In this document: positions 52,801 through 62,547 of the stretch, piece by piece | Layout of the letters: each line of letters starts with the position of its first letter | How positions within the stretch are numbered: the stretch's first letter is position 1 | Assembly (NCBI GenBank): GCA_002633005.1 | Contig: NMRA01001013.1 | Location: forward strand, 6,858 to 70,385 | Length of the DNA: 63,528 bases | DNA from: Phoronis australis | Lineage: Eukaryota; Phoronida; Phoronidae | Direction of reading: 5' to 3' | Program-made: the position numbers and the translations under genes | The notes under the pieces: generated by a model | What the model was told of the DNA's origin: nothing | The model's input: the letters and a program-made list of their open reading frames with translations, nothing else | Database searches by the model: none

Positions 52801-55800
52801 CTGAACATCAGTCGATGAACTTGGTAATCACTAACAGGCAAGAAATCCTCTGATGACATCTTCACATACTCTCAACACCAAGACGTTTAAGCATGAGGTG
52901 ATCTAAGACCTAGTTGAAATTGTTGTCAATTGACGACAAGCTGCATTTTAAATGACAAGTCAGTTATGATTGACAAATTATATTTACACTTCTAAAATAT
53001 ATCACTCTTAGTACTTATTTGTAATAATGTAAAACGACATGCATTTTTTGTACACGAGTATATCATTATTAAATGGCAAAAAATAACAAAACAATACTTT
53101 CACAAAGGTTACCTTTATCATAAAAGTTATAACGGATGTAACAGTGAGTTTCCAAGCCTTGCTTAGAGTATTCACTACGCAAGATGCTCCAGGTGGGAAA
53201 ACATGCGATATCCACAGAGATGGTCACTTGACTGTGGCCGGCATCCTTCATGTCTAAAGACAGAAATGATAAATCGTAATACTTTGTGGCCAAAAAATTG
53301 GCACAAGGTTAGAAAATATTCATATCTTCCACAGTACAAATCATCTCACAAATCTACTGGCTGAACTAATGTTTTACAAGTGAAAGGCTGAAATGTTGTT
53401 GAAACAGAGGTTGGATACTTTTGACTGTATAACAATGAGAGATAGCAATCAGAATGACAGCATGTTGTAAACATTGTGCATCAAAGTATGCTGATGTATT
53501 GTTTTTCTCTGAGATTTTAACAAATGAAGCAAATGGTTCAAATTGTCACTGATAATATGTAAAACAAGTAATTGAATCCCCCTGCTGTGTGACCTTAAAC
53601 TAACCTTCAATATTAGTGTCCAGCAGACTAGCAGCAGAAGACCAGCCCACCTGACTAGCAGCTCTCAGGACCTCATCCCGGTCAGTCAGGTGAGCAAAGG
53701 TGATAGCCAGCTGCAGGCCCCCTATCACCCCGTCCAATCCCTGGATGGGGCCAGTCGCAGACGCTCTGCCATCAGTCCTGAGTTGAGCAGACATTCTGGG
53801 CTTATTTACAGGAAACCAACCATGTATTCCTAAAAGAGAAACCAGAAACTTTGACAGAAACAACTAATTTTCAACAGCCAGAGTTTGGTGTATTCATAAG
53901 TAATCAAATGTTATACAAAGCTCCTACAATTCCCAATCATTCAAGCAGTGTAAAATTTAACAAGACAAGTCAAGGCAGACCAGAGCTCAGTGAAGGTATT
54001 TACTATTGATTGAGTCTAGATTCAAACATTAGTTCTAACCTGCTTTATTGTATACTCTAACCTCAGTTCATGCAACACTCAAGACAAAGTGAGATGGAGG
54101 TATTAACTGGGTTTGACTAACAAAAGCAACGCGGACCATTAAACGTCCATGATGTGTATCGGAAATGGTGCAAAGGAAATAAGAGTTGCCCATTTCTAAA
54201 ATATATTTCCACCGCAGTTGGATCCATCCAAAAACCAACATCAGTTGTGCAAGCTCTCTTCATTAGGAGCACGCAGGACAAATTTTATGCAGATCTATCG
54301 AAGAACTTGGTAGATATAAAATTAGATGCAGCGATGTCACTAGTAGCCAAATCTGTCCGAAAATCAGCAGCAGTCGTTCTTTCTCCAATAGGAAGTTCCA
54401 TAAAAACGTGCCAGATATTGAGGCAGATGCAACAAACTAAAAGTGCCACCATGGGAATTACCCGTCTTTTAAAGTAGTTGGAATAATAATTATAATAAAA
54501 GGTCATTACAATCTAAATGATAAAAACAAACAAGCATAACCTGTTTTCTTGGATAGAAGATGAGAGAGAGGGACAGTGACAGTGCCCAAGAGAACATCAC
54601 CACTGTATTGACCACTCCTAGCTGGGTAATCATCTAAAAAAAAAGAGGAAAATAATTTAAAATGCTTTTCTACCAATGACTGGAGTATCTTGTACACACT
54701 AAAACGATATTCACAAGGCAAAATAAGATCATATATGCTTAAAACTTTTTTTCATCTTACACTAAGCTAATTACAGAAAACATGAGAGCCACAGCAAATC
54801 ACCTGACAAAAATGTTGCCACTTTGTGCCATAGTTCAAACGTGATGTCACCATCTTCCAGAATTTCCGCCAAGCTGGTATTGCTATCACCGTCGACCCAC
54901 ACCAGGGGGCAGGGGAAGTCCATGTGGTCCCCAAGCTCAGGTGCGAATGTACGCACAATCGTCCTACTGGTCCTACAGTCCTGCTAACACAGTCGTTACA
55001 TTTCAAACAGAATACAATTACCACAGAGAGGCAGTAAACAATGAATACAGTGTATCGGTTCTGTCCATTCTAAGACAACCAACTGCTCCAGTGATTAGAA
55101 GCTCAAGATCTTAATCCTAGTTACAAATTTAAACATAAAACATTGAGGACTATGTAAGAATTATTAGCCTTCTAACACATTATGTTAATAACATCAAGTG
55201 ACCTACACCTAAGTCTAAAAAGATCTCTGTCCCGACCCGGGCTTAAACCCGGGACTTTCTACTAACTGTGCAGACGGCCTAGTCCATTGAGCTATTGGGA
55301 CTACCGGTTGATTATGACTTTTGTAATCGATCACTTAGCAAAAAGACCCGGGTTCGAGTCCAGGTCAGGATAGAGATCTTTTCAGACTCAACTACAGGTC
55401 ACGTGATGTGACCAATCTATGGTGTTTATGAAGACTTATAATTCTTACTTATACCATATCAAGATACTGATTTATAACATCACAGTTATATACAGTGAGG
55501 ACTGTTTCACTGATTAGGAAAAAGAAAGACACTTCATAGAGGTTTCAGGAACGATAGCTCAGCATGAGAGTGGTAAAACCCATCACGTTCTGATCATTCA
55601 TTAAAGTGGAACTTGCATGCTAATTCCTTATCTCTGTGATTGCTTGGTCAAACTTGTAAGAGACACAAGATTTAGGAAAGACGTGAATGTTACCAAATGT
55701 TTTTAAGAACGAGTTTTGGGTCGAAAATGATCCACCTTGAAACACTCAACCATGTCCAGTAACTATCGTGACCTGGTGATGGAAAATAACACTGCATGAT

Positions 55801-58800
55801 GCGGGCTATGTGAGTCCCCAAGGAACGTCATTAGTGCAAAGGGCAACTATTTGCAGATTTTTTTGTTCTCACATTTTCAAATTGTCAGTAAAAACAACTG
55901 CACTTTGTTTAGCATAGATCATGTTGAGATAGCATTGTTGCTTAGTTCCTGCTATAAATGAGCATAGTTAGGAGCATGCAAATACATTCTTTAAAATGAT
56001 TAAGTACTAGAACACTGAGCGCTCTTGATAATTCAGGAAACCACGATAAAGTATGTTTCTAGACATCACACACATTGAATTACAGATTATCTGAGGCACA
56101 AAAGAAAAAGTATCCAGCATCCATTTAAACTATTGACACGGCTGGTTTACCTTGTCACTCATGAATGATGGCTTGACCACAACATACACATCTACACCCA
56201 CTTCAGCAGGATATTGCATTTTGCTGTCATACTTAGCCAAGTAGTCTGCAGCTGTCTGAAAGAGATATTAGAATGTAACATGTAGACTGACAGACTTAAC
56301 CCCCTCACGCTGCCACCAAGCCCCAGTCACACTGTCATCAAGCCCCAGTCACACTGTCATCAAGCCCTAGTCACATTGCCATCAAACCTCATTCACACTG
56401 TCATCAAGCCTCATTCACACTGCCATCAAGCCCCAGTCACACTGTCATCAAGCCCCAGTCACACTGTCATCAAGCCCCAATCACACTGACATCAATGATT
56501 TCGTTATGGTGACATATTTCTGACCAATAAGAGTGCACATAAACACAAAGTAAAGACTAAAAACCAGAATACCTGGTTCAATAATCTCAAAGTGTGATTA
56601 CACTGGGTAGTAAACAAGAGCTTACCTTCAAACCAGATGCTCTGATCATATTGACTGACAGGCATACTTGCGATGACACGCCTCCTTGTACTGCTTCAGA
56701 GACTGACAGAGTAGTTCTCTGAAGTGTCTTTTTATAGCATATGGTCACATCCAGTATTCCTGCATCCTGAACCTGACACATAAACAAGCTTTCCTTAATA
56801 AATATATAAAACACAAACACCATAAATAATATCTCCTGTCTTGCTTCTGTAGTGAATTAAGATAGACTCTGTGTTATTTAAACATACAATTGAGAACCTC
56901 TTTTTTCTTCACACAACTAAAGTCTATTACACCTTCCAACACCATTCAAGATTAAAGTAAACACAAGTTAGTTTTTAAATGTCAAATGACATACATATAA
57001 ATGTCTGATATTGAGCCAAAAATGACAATGCATGCTGCTACTGGCCTCAAACAGAATCATGAAGATATCAACCAACAAACCTCATCAAACTGCCTTGAGG
57101 AGGCGCTCCCTTCAATGACATGGCTGAGCGTGAGAGGAAATGACTGAATAGTGGACTCTGTGCCACTCTGTAGAGTCACCATGGCGCACAACTTGGCAAG
57201 AGGTAAGGTAGCCTGGAATAAAGTGTGAACATATCACTAACAGTCATGAGACAGGGAGATATTTAGGGCTTACGGAAGAAATGTCAGTCTGAGGCCAGGC
57301 TCACTAAGTTGGGATACAGAAAAGAGCTTGGCTAGAAAGAGGCTGGTTTTGTGACTGAATGCTAGGATTTAAAATGAGGAAATATTACAATAATACATGA
57401 CTTTTCACATCTCTCACCTTAGACAGCACCTGTTCTCGTATATTGGGGTGATAGTAGCGGACCCATACTTCGAATGGAATACCCGAGACACCTCCAACAA
57501 CACTTGAACAAGCTAAAAAACAATGTAAAGTGGGTATGACATAACACTTATAAGGTGCGAAATAGCTATTAGTAATTAGAATTTATTTTACCACTTGCTG
57601 ATGGGCAAAAACATATGAATAAAACTAAATAGGGTGCAACCAGGACATAGTTTGGCTGTAGTCAGCAGGTCTGTGGTGAACAAACCTGCAAAGATCCACT
57701 TAGAATGAAACAGTATGTTATACAAAACGTTGAGACAACGATAATGGAATAACACACTCATGCACAACACTGAATACTGTTTGTACAACAGTATATGGAC
57801 AAGATTCATCTGACCTGAGTCAACATGTGAAGCACTTCAGAACCTATCACTTATCTAAAGGCAGACTGAAGCAAATAGATCCAACAAAATACCAAGTCGT
57901 TCATTTAGAGTCACAGAAGTGATACTGAAAGCTGTTACATTACAATAGCAATAGCTCCATGCCAGCATATTGCAGTTCTACTGACCACAAATTTCAAATG
58001 AACCTAGTTGACTGTATAACTCTGTTGTGAAATAAACCAAGACCTGCTTAGTCTTAGGTTTAAAGTTGTATACAACCTTATGCGTACAACTTGGTTATGG
58101 AGTTGAACATGGAATGAAAGAGAAAGAGACATTTATTTGAATATGACAAGTTAAATGTAAAATAGAGAGAGCTGAATACACCGTAGTAAACATGATATTA
58201 CAGGCGACTCTTGGGAAGACGGTACAACCCCAAATCCACCTCAAAACAGTAAACACATCAACATCACTTAATCTCATTTACAAAATTTAAATATGGCATG
58301 ATACCATTATCATCTGATATGGTTTTCAGAAAGCAAAGTACAGATTTATGGCCAGTTCGTGGTATTGCTAACATACACGAGTGTATGCTTTATTACAGTC
58401 TCACTCACCTGACAGCATCTGTCTCTCTGGACAGTATATCACAATCTCACTCACCAGACAGTATCTGTCTCTAGACAGGTATATTACAGACTCACTCACC
58501 AGACAGTATCTGCCTCTGGACAGATATATTACAGCCTCACTCACCAGACAGTATCTGCCTCTGGACAGGTATATTACAGCCTCACTCACCAGACAGTATC
58601 TGTCTCTAGACAGATATATTACAGCCTCATTCACCAGACAGTATCGGTCTCTAGACAGGTATATTACAGCCTGACTCACCAGAAAGTATCTCTCTCTGGA
58701 CAAGTATATTGCAGCCTCACTCACCAGACAGTATCTGTCTCTGGACAGGTATATTACAGCCTCACTCACCAGACAGTATCTGCCTCTGGACAGGTATATT

Positions 58801-61800
58801 ACAGCCTCACTCACCAGACAGTATCTCTCTCTGGACAGGTATAGCACTTGGCAGACTAATCTTGATCTTCTTCACGTCATTAACAGTTGGATCTGGCACA
58901 CATAGTGTAGTGGCTGTCTTGTGCGCCTCCAGCTTGATGGGCACTGCAAATTAACGGTCAATGTCATATTAAATAAACATAAATAACAATTAGAATGATT
59001 TAAATGAGTCAATCATTTCCTGTGATAATGAAGGTAACAACATCTCCAGTAGTTTGTGTTACGAGTTGTACTACAGAAATTTAAAGAGTGCTACTTCTGT
59101 GTCACTTTATGTAACACATACTCACAAGAAAATGGTTGAATATGAAAATACATCGCTCTTCAATGAGAAAGTAACAACTGTTTACATCTTACCATATTTA
59201 ACAGGAAAACCGCTCCTTTTCTCAGCCTGTTGCATTGGGAAATGGTATTGCACATAAAAGTCTGCTTCACCCCAGATCATGTCCTCACGTAATTTGAGTC
59301 CTCGTATTCCTTCGATGACAATATCAAAACAATGTGCCACCTTGTCTGTACTGACCAATAACTGACCCGATGACTCTCTCCTACAAAACAGCAACTTGAG
59401 AATACCACAAAACATGGGAAACAAGGAATCTCAACAAACAAGAAGAAACCAATTGAAAGAAGTTTTGAAGTAAACAAAGATTCCATCAACTTCACTGGCA
59501 CTACATTGTCAAGGAGTTAGTAATTGATTTACTGCAAAAATCCTCCTGGCCAGTATTTGCGCTAATGTTGCATCACCCACCCACCCACTCACCCACCCAC
59601 CCCTATGTTCAGTCACCACAATACTATTAAACAATACAATATCAACAGATTACATTCACACAACACTGGGTTGCCTGGAATTCATCCTTTGACAATAACA
59701 ACACTAACCACGTAATTTTCCCCTTAGCAATAAACCTACTTGGAATCACTCCTTGACACATCAGGTTCGTAACTAGTTGGTTCACCTTTCAGCTTTTGCA
59801 GTGATGCCACCTTTAAGATCAAAAGTTAAAAAATAAGAACAAAGATAAGCTATAGACAATGTCGCAGAACACATATTGTAAGTTTAGATACATTTACGTA
59901 CACCCTCTGTCAACAGTCTACTGGGGATTTCAGAAACCTCCATTTTTCCCCGAGTGATTTTGTGTCCAAAAATCCCCCCCAGGTGTTCGTTCAGAAAAAA
60001 GTTGTGAAGTTAGTTTGGAAAAGTGACGTTGACCATGCGATTTAAACCTACATTACCATTACAAGAGGGAAAATTCCCTTGTCATCTTCTTGGTCAATAT
60101 AAGGAAAACCTGGGAACACCTCAGTTGACAAGTGATCAATCTGAAACATTCTAAGGGTTTTTTAAGAACTAAAAATCAAAAAACTAATTACGTCTTGCCC
60201 ACAGTCTGCAGACATGTGCCAGAAAGGCAAAAAATCAGAAAGAGTTCTATGAGACCTCTTCCTTGGTAAAGGTTGCAAGATTCCCAGTGCACATTCACCC
60301 TACCTGTTGGCTCGACCCCATAGCCAGTAACACCTGTAATCTACCAGTCTCCTGTCCAGTGAAGGGGTTGGTGATGGGTATACAACCGTCCAGGCCGATC
60401 ACTGGATACTGGAAGACAGGGGATCACTTGTTGAAGTACAATCAGTTGGATACGTAAGAGCAACAAGAGGTTAAATTACAATTGTTAGGAATGGGTCTGG
60501 AAATATATCCAGCCCCGGCGTGTGCTCCATCAGAGACCAGAGCCCGCAAGAAGCAGATGCCATGTTGGGTACCCAGTACCACAAAATGTCCAAAACTGGT
60601 CTACCTCTCCATCAAATTTCTACTACGTGATTCCAACCACGTAACTTATTTACATGGATTTTTAGTCATTAGACCCCTCCACTTAACCATGAATTGACAA
60701 TAAAGAAAAGACAGGCTCTACAATACAATGACTACGAATAGTTAATACATACTTGGGACTTCAACAAAGCTTTTGCAATATCACCATCTCTGTAAGACAT
60801 GTAGAACTGATGTGTTGATATCTTGGCCACCCCGATGAGAAAATCAGCTGTGTGTGTCGACCTCTTGTCCCACACTTCAATAACCATCAAGTTATTCTTG
60901 AGTCTGTCTAGTAATGGTTGGCTCAGCATTACAGGAGATGTCTGGTAATGTAAAGTAGAACATAGCTCAACATTACATGTCTTGTTATGTCAAGTAAACA
61001 TGGTTGCTCAGCATTGTCAAAATTATCGCAATAGCGCATGAATTTGACAATACCTGTAGCCAAATGTTGAGTGAGTTGTCGCATGGGTGACAAGCAAGGC
61101 AAACTTTACCGATTGAATGTCAGAGCAGTGAACACATAACGTCTAGAAAATGTTCACTCATTCAGTGGAATTCCAGGTAAGAATCTGGTAGGTTAAAAAT
61201 GAGTTTCCTAGATACAGTTGACGTTCCAAGTATCAGCAAATCAAAAAGTGGACCAGGGTTTTACTAATTCATTAATTTGTAAAATTGAAAATTTCACCAA
61301 TTGATCTTTCAAATATGACACACAGTGAAGTCAGTGCTCCAGTGGATGTAAGAAATGCATGGTTTCATGCTCACGATAAAATACTTCTAGCACCATAAAT
61401 TCCGTTAGAAAAGACCATGGTCAGATTTGGAGGGAAATCCAGTGCACAAGCTGGTATCATTAAGTAAATGTACAAGGCAACCTCACATGGAAATTTACAA
61501 ACAATGGTTGGCTCAACATCACAGTGATGTCTGGTATGAACATTTAACATGATGACTGATAATGTAAAGCATGGTCGACTCAACATCAAAAACATTGCAA
61601 GACAACAAAACACAGTTATGTTCTGATTAGCTTCTAATCAAGGCAAGTTGATGAAGCTAAACTACTGATGAGTCACTTACTAGTACAAAAGAAAATGTGG
61701 GGTTACTAGTCGTCCAGCAGACATCTGAAGTCACTTCATCACCACTCCAGAATAAACGACACACTAAGTATGTGTTGGGTGTACTGGGGCCAGCCTCAGT

Positions 61801-62423
61801 GGACACTGAAAGGAAAAGATGGAGTCAACCTTGTGAATTCAATGTTGTGATTATTCTAATGAGGACATGTCTGAGTACTTTGCTGTCAGCAAACGGAAAT
61901 GACGTGAAACAAATGATACTTGTAAACAGAGACCCCAATGAACATACAGTGATACTGGTGAACAGGGTTCACAACGAACATACCATGATACTGGTGAAAA
62001 GAGTTCAGTCAACATATAGTGATACTGGTGAACAGAGTTCATTTAGCATACAGTGGTACTGGTGAACATAGTTCACAACGAACATACCATGATACTGGTG
62101 AAAAGAGTTCAGTCAACATATAGTGATACTGGTGAACAGAGTTCATTTAGCATACAGTGGTACTGGTGAACAAACAGTGATAATAGTGAACAGTGATACT
62201 GGTGAACAGAGTTCACAACGAACATACCATGATACTGGTGAAAAGAGTTCAGTCAACATATAGTGATACTGGTGAACAGAGTTCATTTAGCATACAGTGG
62301 TACTGGTGAACATAGTTCAGTTAGCATAGAGTGATCCTGATGAATAGAGTTCACAGTCAACATACCGTTCTTAATGTTGAAGCCAGCAGGGATCATAACC
62401 AAGGTATACAAGGGTGGCCAATC
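34807..62423 (-). CDS. C2CD3: C2 domain-containing protein 3 (centriole distal-end protein), C-terminal part
   Basis: 27 exons in gene order: 62423-62366, 61805-61681, 60941-60753, 60408-60304, 59810-59740, 59380-59193, 58943-58815, 57512-57418, 57212-57081, 56772-56626, 56255-56151, 54980-54803, 54633-54541, 53829-53605, 53253-53113, 52276-52165, 44336-44181, 43829-43730, 43073-42817, 41802-41649, 41471-41423, 41039-40912, 40354-40289, 39801-39584, 38373-36889, 35869-35782, 34953-34807. All phases agree, giving about 1,646 residues and a stop. Several C2 domains are visible, with family-typical stretches such as [90 protein letters not shown] and [16 protein letters not shown]. Vertebrate C2CD3 builds distal appendages and elongates centrioles for ciliogenesis. 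The 5' end is outside the window. Exons 17-22 and 6-7 are also present as duplicates. Confidence 0.93.
35055..35295 (+). mobile_element. tRNA-derived SINE
   Basis: Head with pol III box-like motifs: TGGCCTGGTTGATAAGTG (A-box region, about 35061) and GTGGGTTCCAGTCTC (B-box, 35101). A conserved body and a T-rich end near 35281-35300 follow. Lies in the last intron of C2CD3, antisense to the gene. Its 3' half matches the truncated inverted copy at 33735-33848. Confidence 0.65.
36726..36840 (-). mobile_element. tRNA-derived SINE or tRNA-like relic
   Basis: The minus strand carries GTGTGGGTCAGTGGTTTGAG (A-box-like) and, about 30-35 nt later, CTGGGTTCAAATCCTGG, a good B box with flanking stem (36744-36758 on plus). 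Adjacent sequence does not close an acceptor stem well. Intronic in C2CD3, in the sense orientation. Confidence 0.55.
36889..38373 (-). CDS. C2CD3: Large C2CD3 exon 25: acidic region and QQxYNDPSPGDTR repeats
   Basis: A single 1,485-bp exon encoding about 495 residues. It opens with [20 protein letters not shown], a helical segment that continues from exon 24. A basic cluster follows ([11 protein letters not shown], possibly a nuclear or microtubule-binding patch), then a long Asp/Glu/Ser-rich stretch. The exon ends in about 13 tandem repeats of 13-14 residues, of the type [13 protein letters not shown] or [14 protein letters not shown]. The donor is at CAACG|GTACAG, phase 2, and the next exon continues [15 protein letters not shown], which agrees with the conserved C-terminal motif of the family. 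Confidence 0.88.
38769..39062. repeat. 41-bp minisatellite in C2CD3 intron
   Basis: About seven units around 41 bp containing TTGTACACATAGCAGGTCTT and ATTCAG..CAAACCTCACTACA. Intronic between exons 24 and 25. Confidence 0.85.
40946..44440. repeat. C2CD3 exons 17-22 region, copy A
   Basis: Matches 47465-51820 in the same orientation at high identity. Exons 22 to 17 are at 40912-41039, 41423-41471, 41649-41802, 42817-43073, 43730-43829 and 44181-44336. This copy lacks the solo LTR at 50517-51312. Exon 22 is complete here but truncated in copy B. Confidence 0.9.
42095..42756. mobile_element. TTAA-flanked foldback MITE (copy A)
   Basis: A 662-bp non-coding element made almost entirely of two inverted arms of roughly 315 bp (about 80% match): the left arm starts GGTTATCTACGACCTTA and the right arm ends with its imperfect complement. 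Both ends abut TTAA (42091-42094 and 42757-42760), the target duplication used by piggyBac-type elements, though the termini do not look like classic piggyBac ends. In the C2CD3 intron between exons 19 and 20. Confidence 0.75.
44425..47463. repeat. 25-bp minisatellite, ~121 identical units
   Basis: From 44441 the 25-bp unit (TGATATGTACCCCAGCCTGA plus CTTTG) repeats about 121 times with no visible substitution until the n at 47464; the preceding unit is diverged (CCCAATTTTG). Because 25 is not divisible by three and the unit has no stop on the minus strand, all three minus frames stay open for over 1,000 codons ([19 protein letters not shown]..). It is intronic in C2CD3 and not coding. Confidence 0.95.
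48614..49323. mobile_element. TTAA-flanked foldback MITE (copy B)
   Basis: Counterpart of 42095-42756 in the second copy, about 710 bp, with TTAA at 48610-48613 and 49324-49327. Its right end reads GATAACC|TTAA, which restores a better terminal inverted repeat with GGTTATC than copy A shows. Confidence 0.75.
50517..51312. mobile_element. Solo LTR of an LTR retrotransposon, 796 bp
   Basis: Starts TGTCAGAATATGG and ends ACGTGACA (TG..CA, inverted TGTCA/TGACA). It is flanked by the 5-bp target duplication GAACT at 50512-50516 and 51313-51317. Copy A at about 43920 has the uninterrupted empty site GGAACTTCTGAGAG. Inside are a TATA-like CTATAAATA at 50852 and AATAAA at 51206, as expected for an LTR read on the plus strand, plus a ~50-bp internal direct repeat (about 50605 and 50669, GATGATGTAATTTGTTTACT). 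No internal coding region remains. Confidence 0.88.
51821..52120. repeat. 25-bp minisatellite, short and degenerate end
   Basis: Three to four perfect units of the 44.4-47.5 kb array up to the n at 51920, then about eight diverged units (GTACCATGTACCCTAACCC, GACAGGTACCCTAGCCC and similar). This looks like the true far edge of the array, where variation has accumulated. It ends about 45 bp from C2CD3 exon 16. Confidence 0.85.
54154..54477 (+). other. Unrecognised 107-codon open frame antisense in a C2CD3 intron
   Basis: Begins [19 protein letters not shown] and ends GITRLLK. The composition is protein-like (no low-complexity repeats, no minisatellite), and it fits wholly in the intron between exons 13 and 14 on the opposite strand. 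I do not recognise a domain. It could be a relic of a mobile element or a chance frame. Confidence 0.2.
55191..55409. mobile_element. Foldback element with tRNA-like ends
   Basis: About 219 bp with imperfect inverted arms of ~70 bp: ACATCAAGTGACCTACACC.. on the left and its complement ending GGTCACGTGATGT on the right. Each arm has a pol III B-box-like core: GGGTTTAAGCCC on the minus strand and GGGTTCGAGTCC on the plus strand. The minus strand 55301-55229 is 73 nt and can be drawn as a degenerate tRNA with a 7-bp acceptor. Intronic in C2CD3 between exons 11 and 12. Confidence 0.65.
56309..56490. repeat. 22-bp minisatellite, ~8 units
   Basis: Tandem CACTGTCATCAAGCCCCAGT plus CA, with a few variant units, ending about 50 bp from the acceptor of C2CD3 exon 11. 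Confidence 0.9.
58394..58843 (-). repeat. C2CD3: 45-bp minisatellite made of an exon end plus splice donor
   Basis: Ten tandem 45-bp units. On the minus strand each reads about 28 nt equal to the end of C2CD3 exon 7 (ATACCTGTCCAGAG..ATACTGTCTG), then GTGAGTGAGGCTGTAAT, the start of its intron. The unit nearest the exon (58799-58843) contains the real exon end at 58815. The other nine lie in the intron, so the true donor is followed by nine further donor-like sites at 45-nt spacing. Reading past any donor in the coding frame meets TGA at once (GGT GAG TGA). Confidence 0.9.
59576..59604. repeat. CACC simple repeat
   Basis: Short run of CACC/CCCA units (CACCCACCCACCCACTCACC) in a C2CD3 intron, repeated in the duplicate near 63480. 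Confidence 0.9.
61918..62365 (-). repeat. Higher-order minisatellite abutting a C2CD3 splice donor
   Basis: Units of about 27-33 bp containing GATACTGGTGAACAGAGTTC, arranged in a larger repeat (CACAACGAACATACCATGAT appears three times). On the minus strand the array starts directly at the donor of exon 62366-62423 (AACG|GTATGTTGACTG), and internal units carry CATGGTATGTTCGTTG, so donor-like GGTATGTT recurs inside the intron. Confidence 0.8.
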
Positions 62424-62547
62424 CTGGAAAATAAACAATGGCACCAACCTGGTACAAAAATTAATTACGAAGGTACACCATACACACAAATGAAACAGTA
62501 ATAGAGTGAACCATACATGGAGAGCATGGTGACTAACACCAGTAATN

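Noticed and set aside
55229-55301. A functional tRNA-Thr(AGT) gene on the minus strand
   Set aside because: The length is right, but the D arm pairs poorly, position 33 is C not T, and the T loop reads TTTAAGC. It lies in an inverted repeat, so it is a tRNA-derived element.
58401-58847. 148-codon frame of [15 protein letters not shown] repeats
   Set aside because: Wrong frame of the 45-bp array. The C2CD3 coding frame there reads PVQREILS and stops right after the donor.
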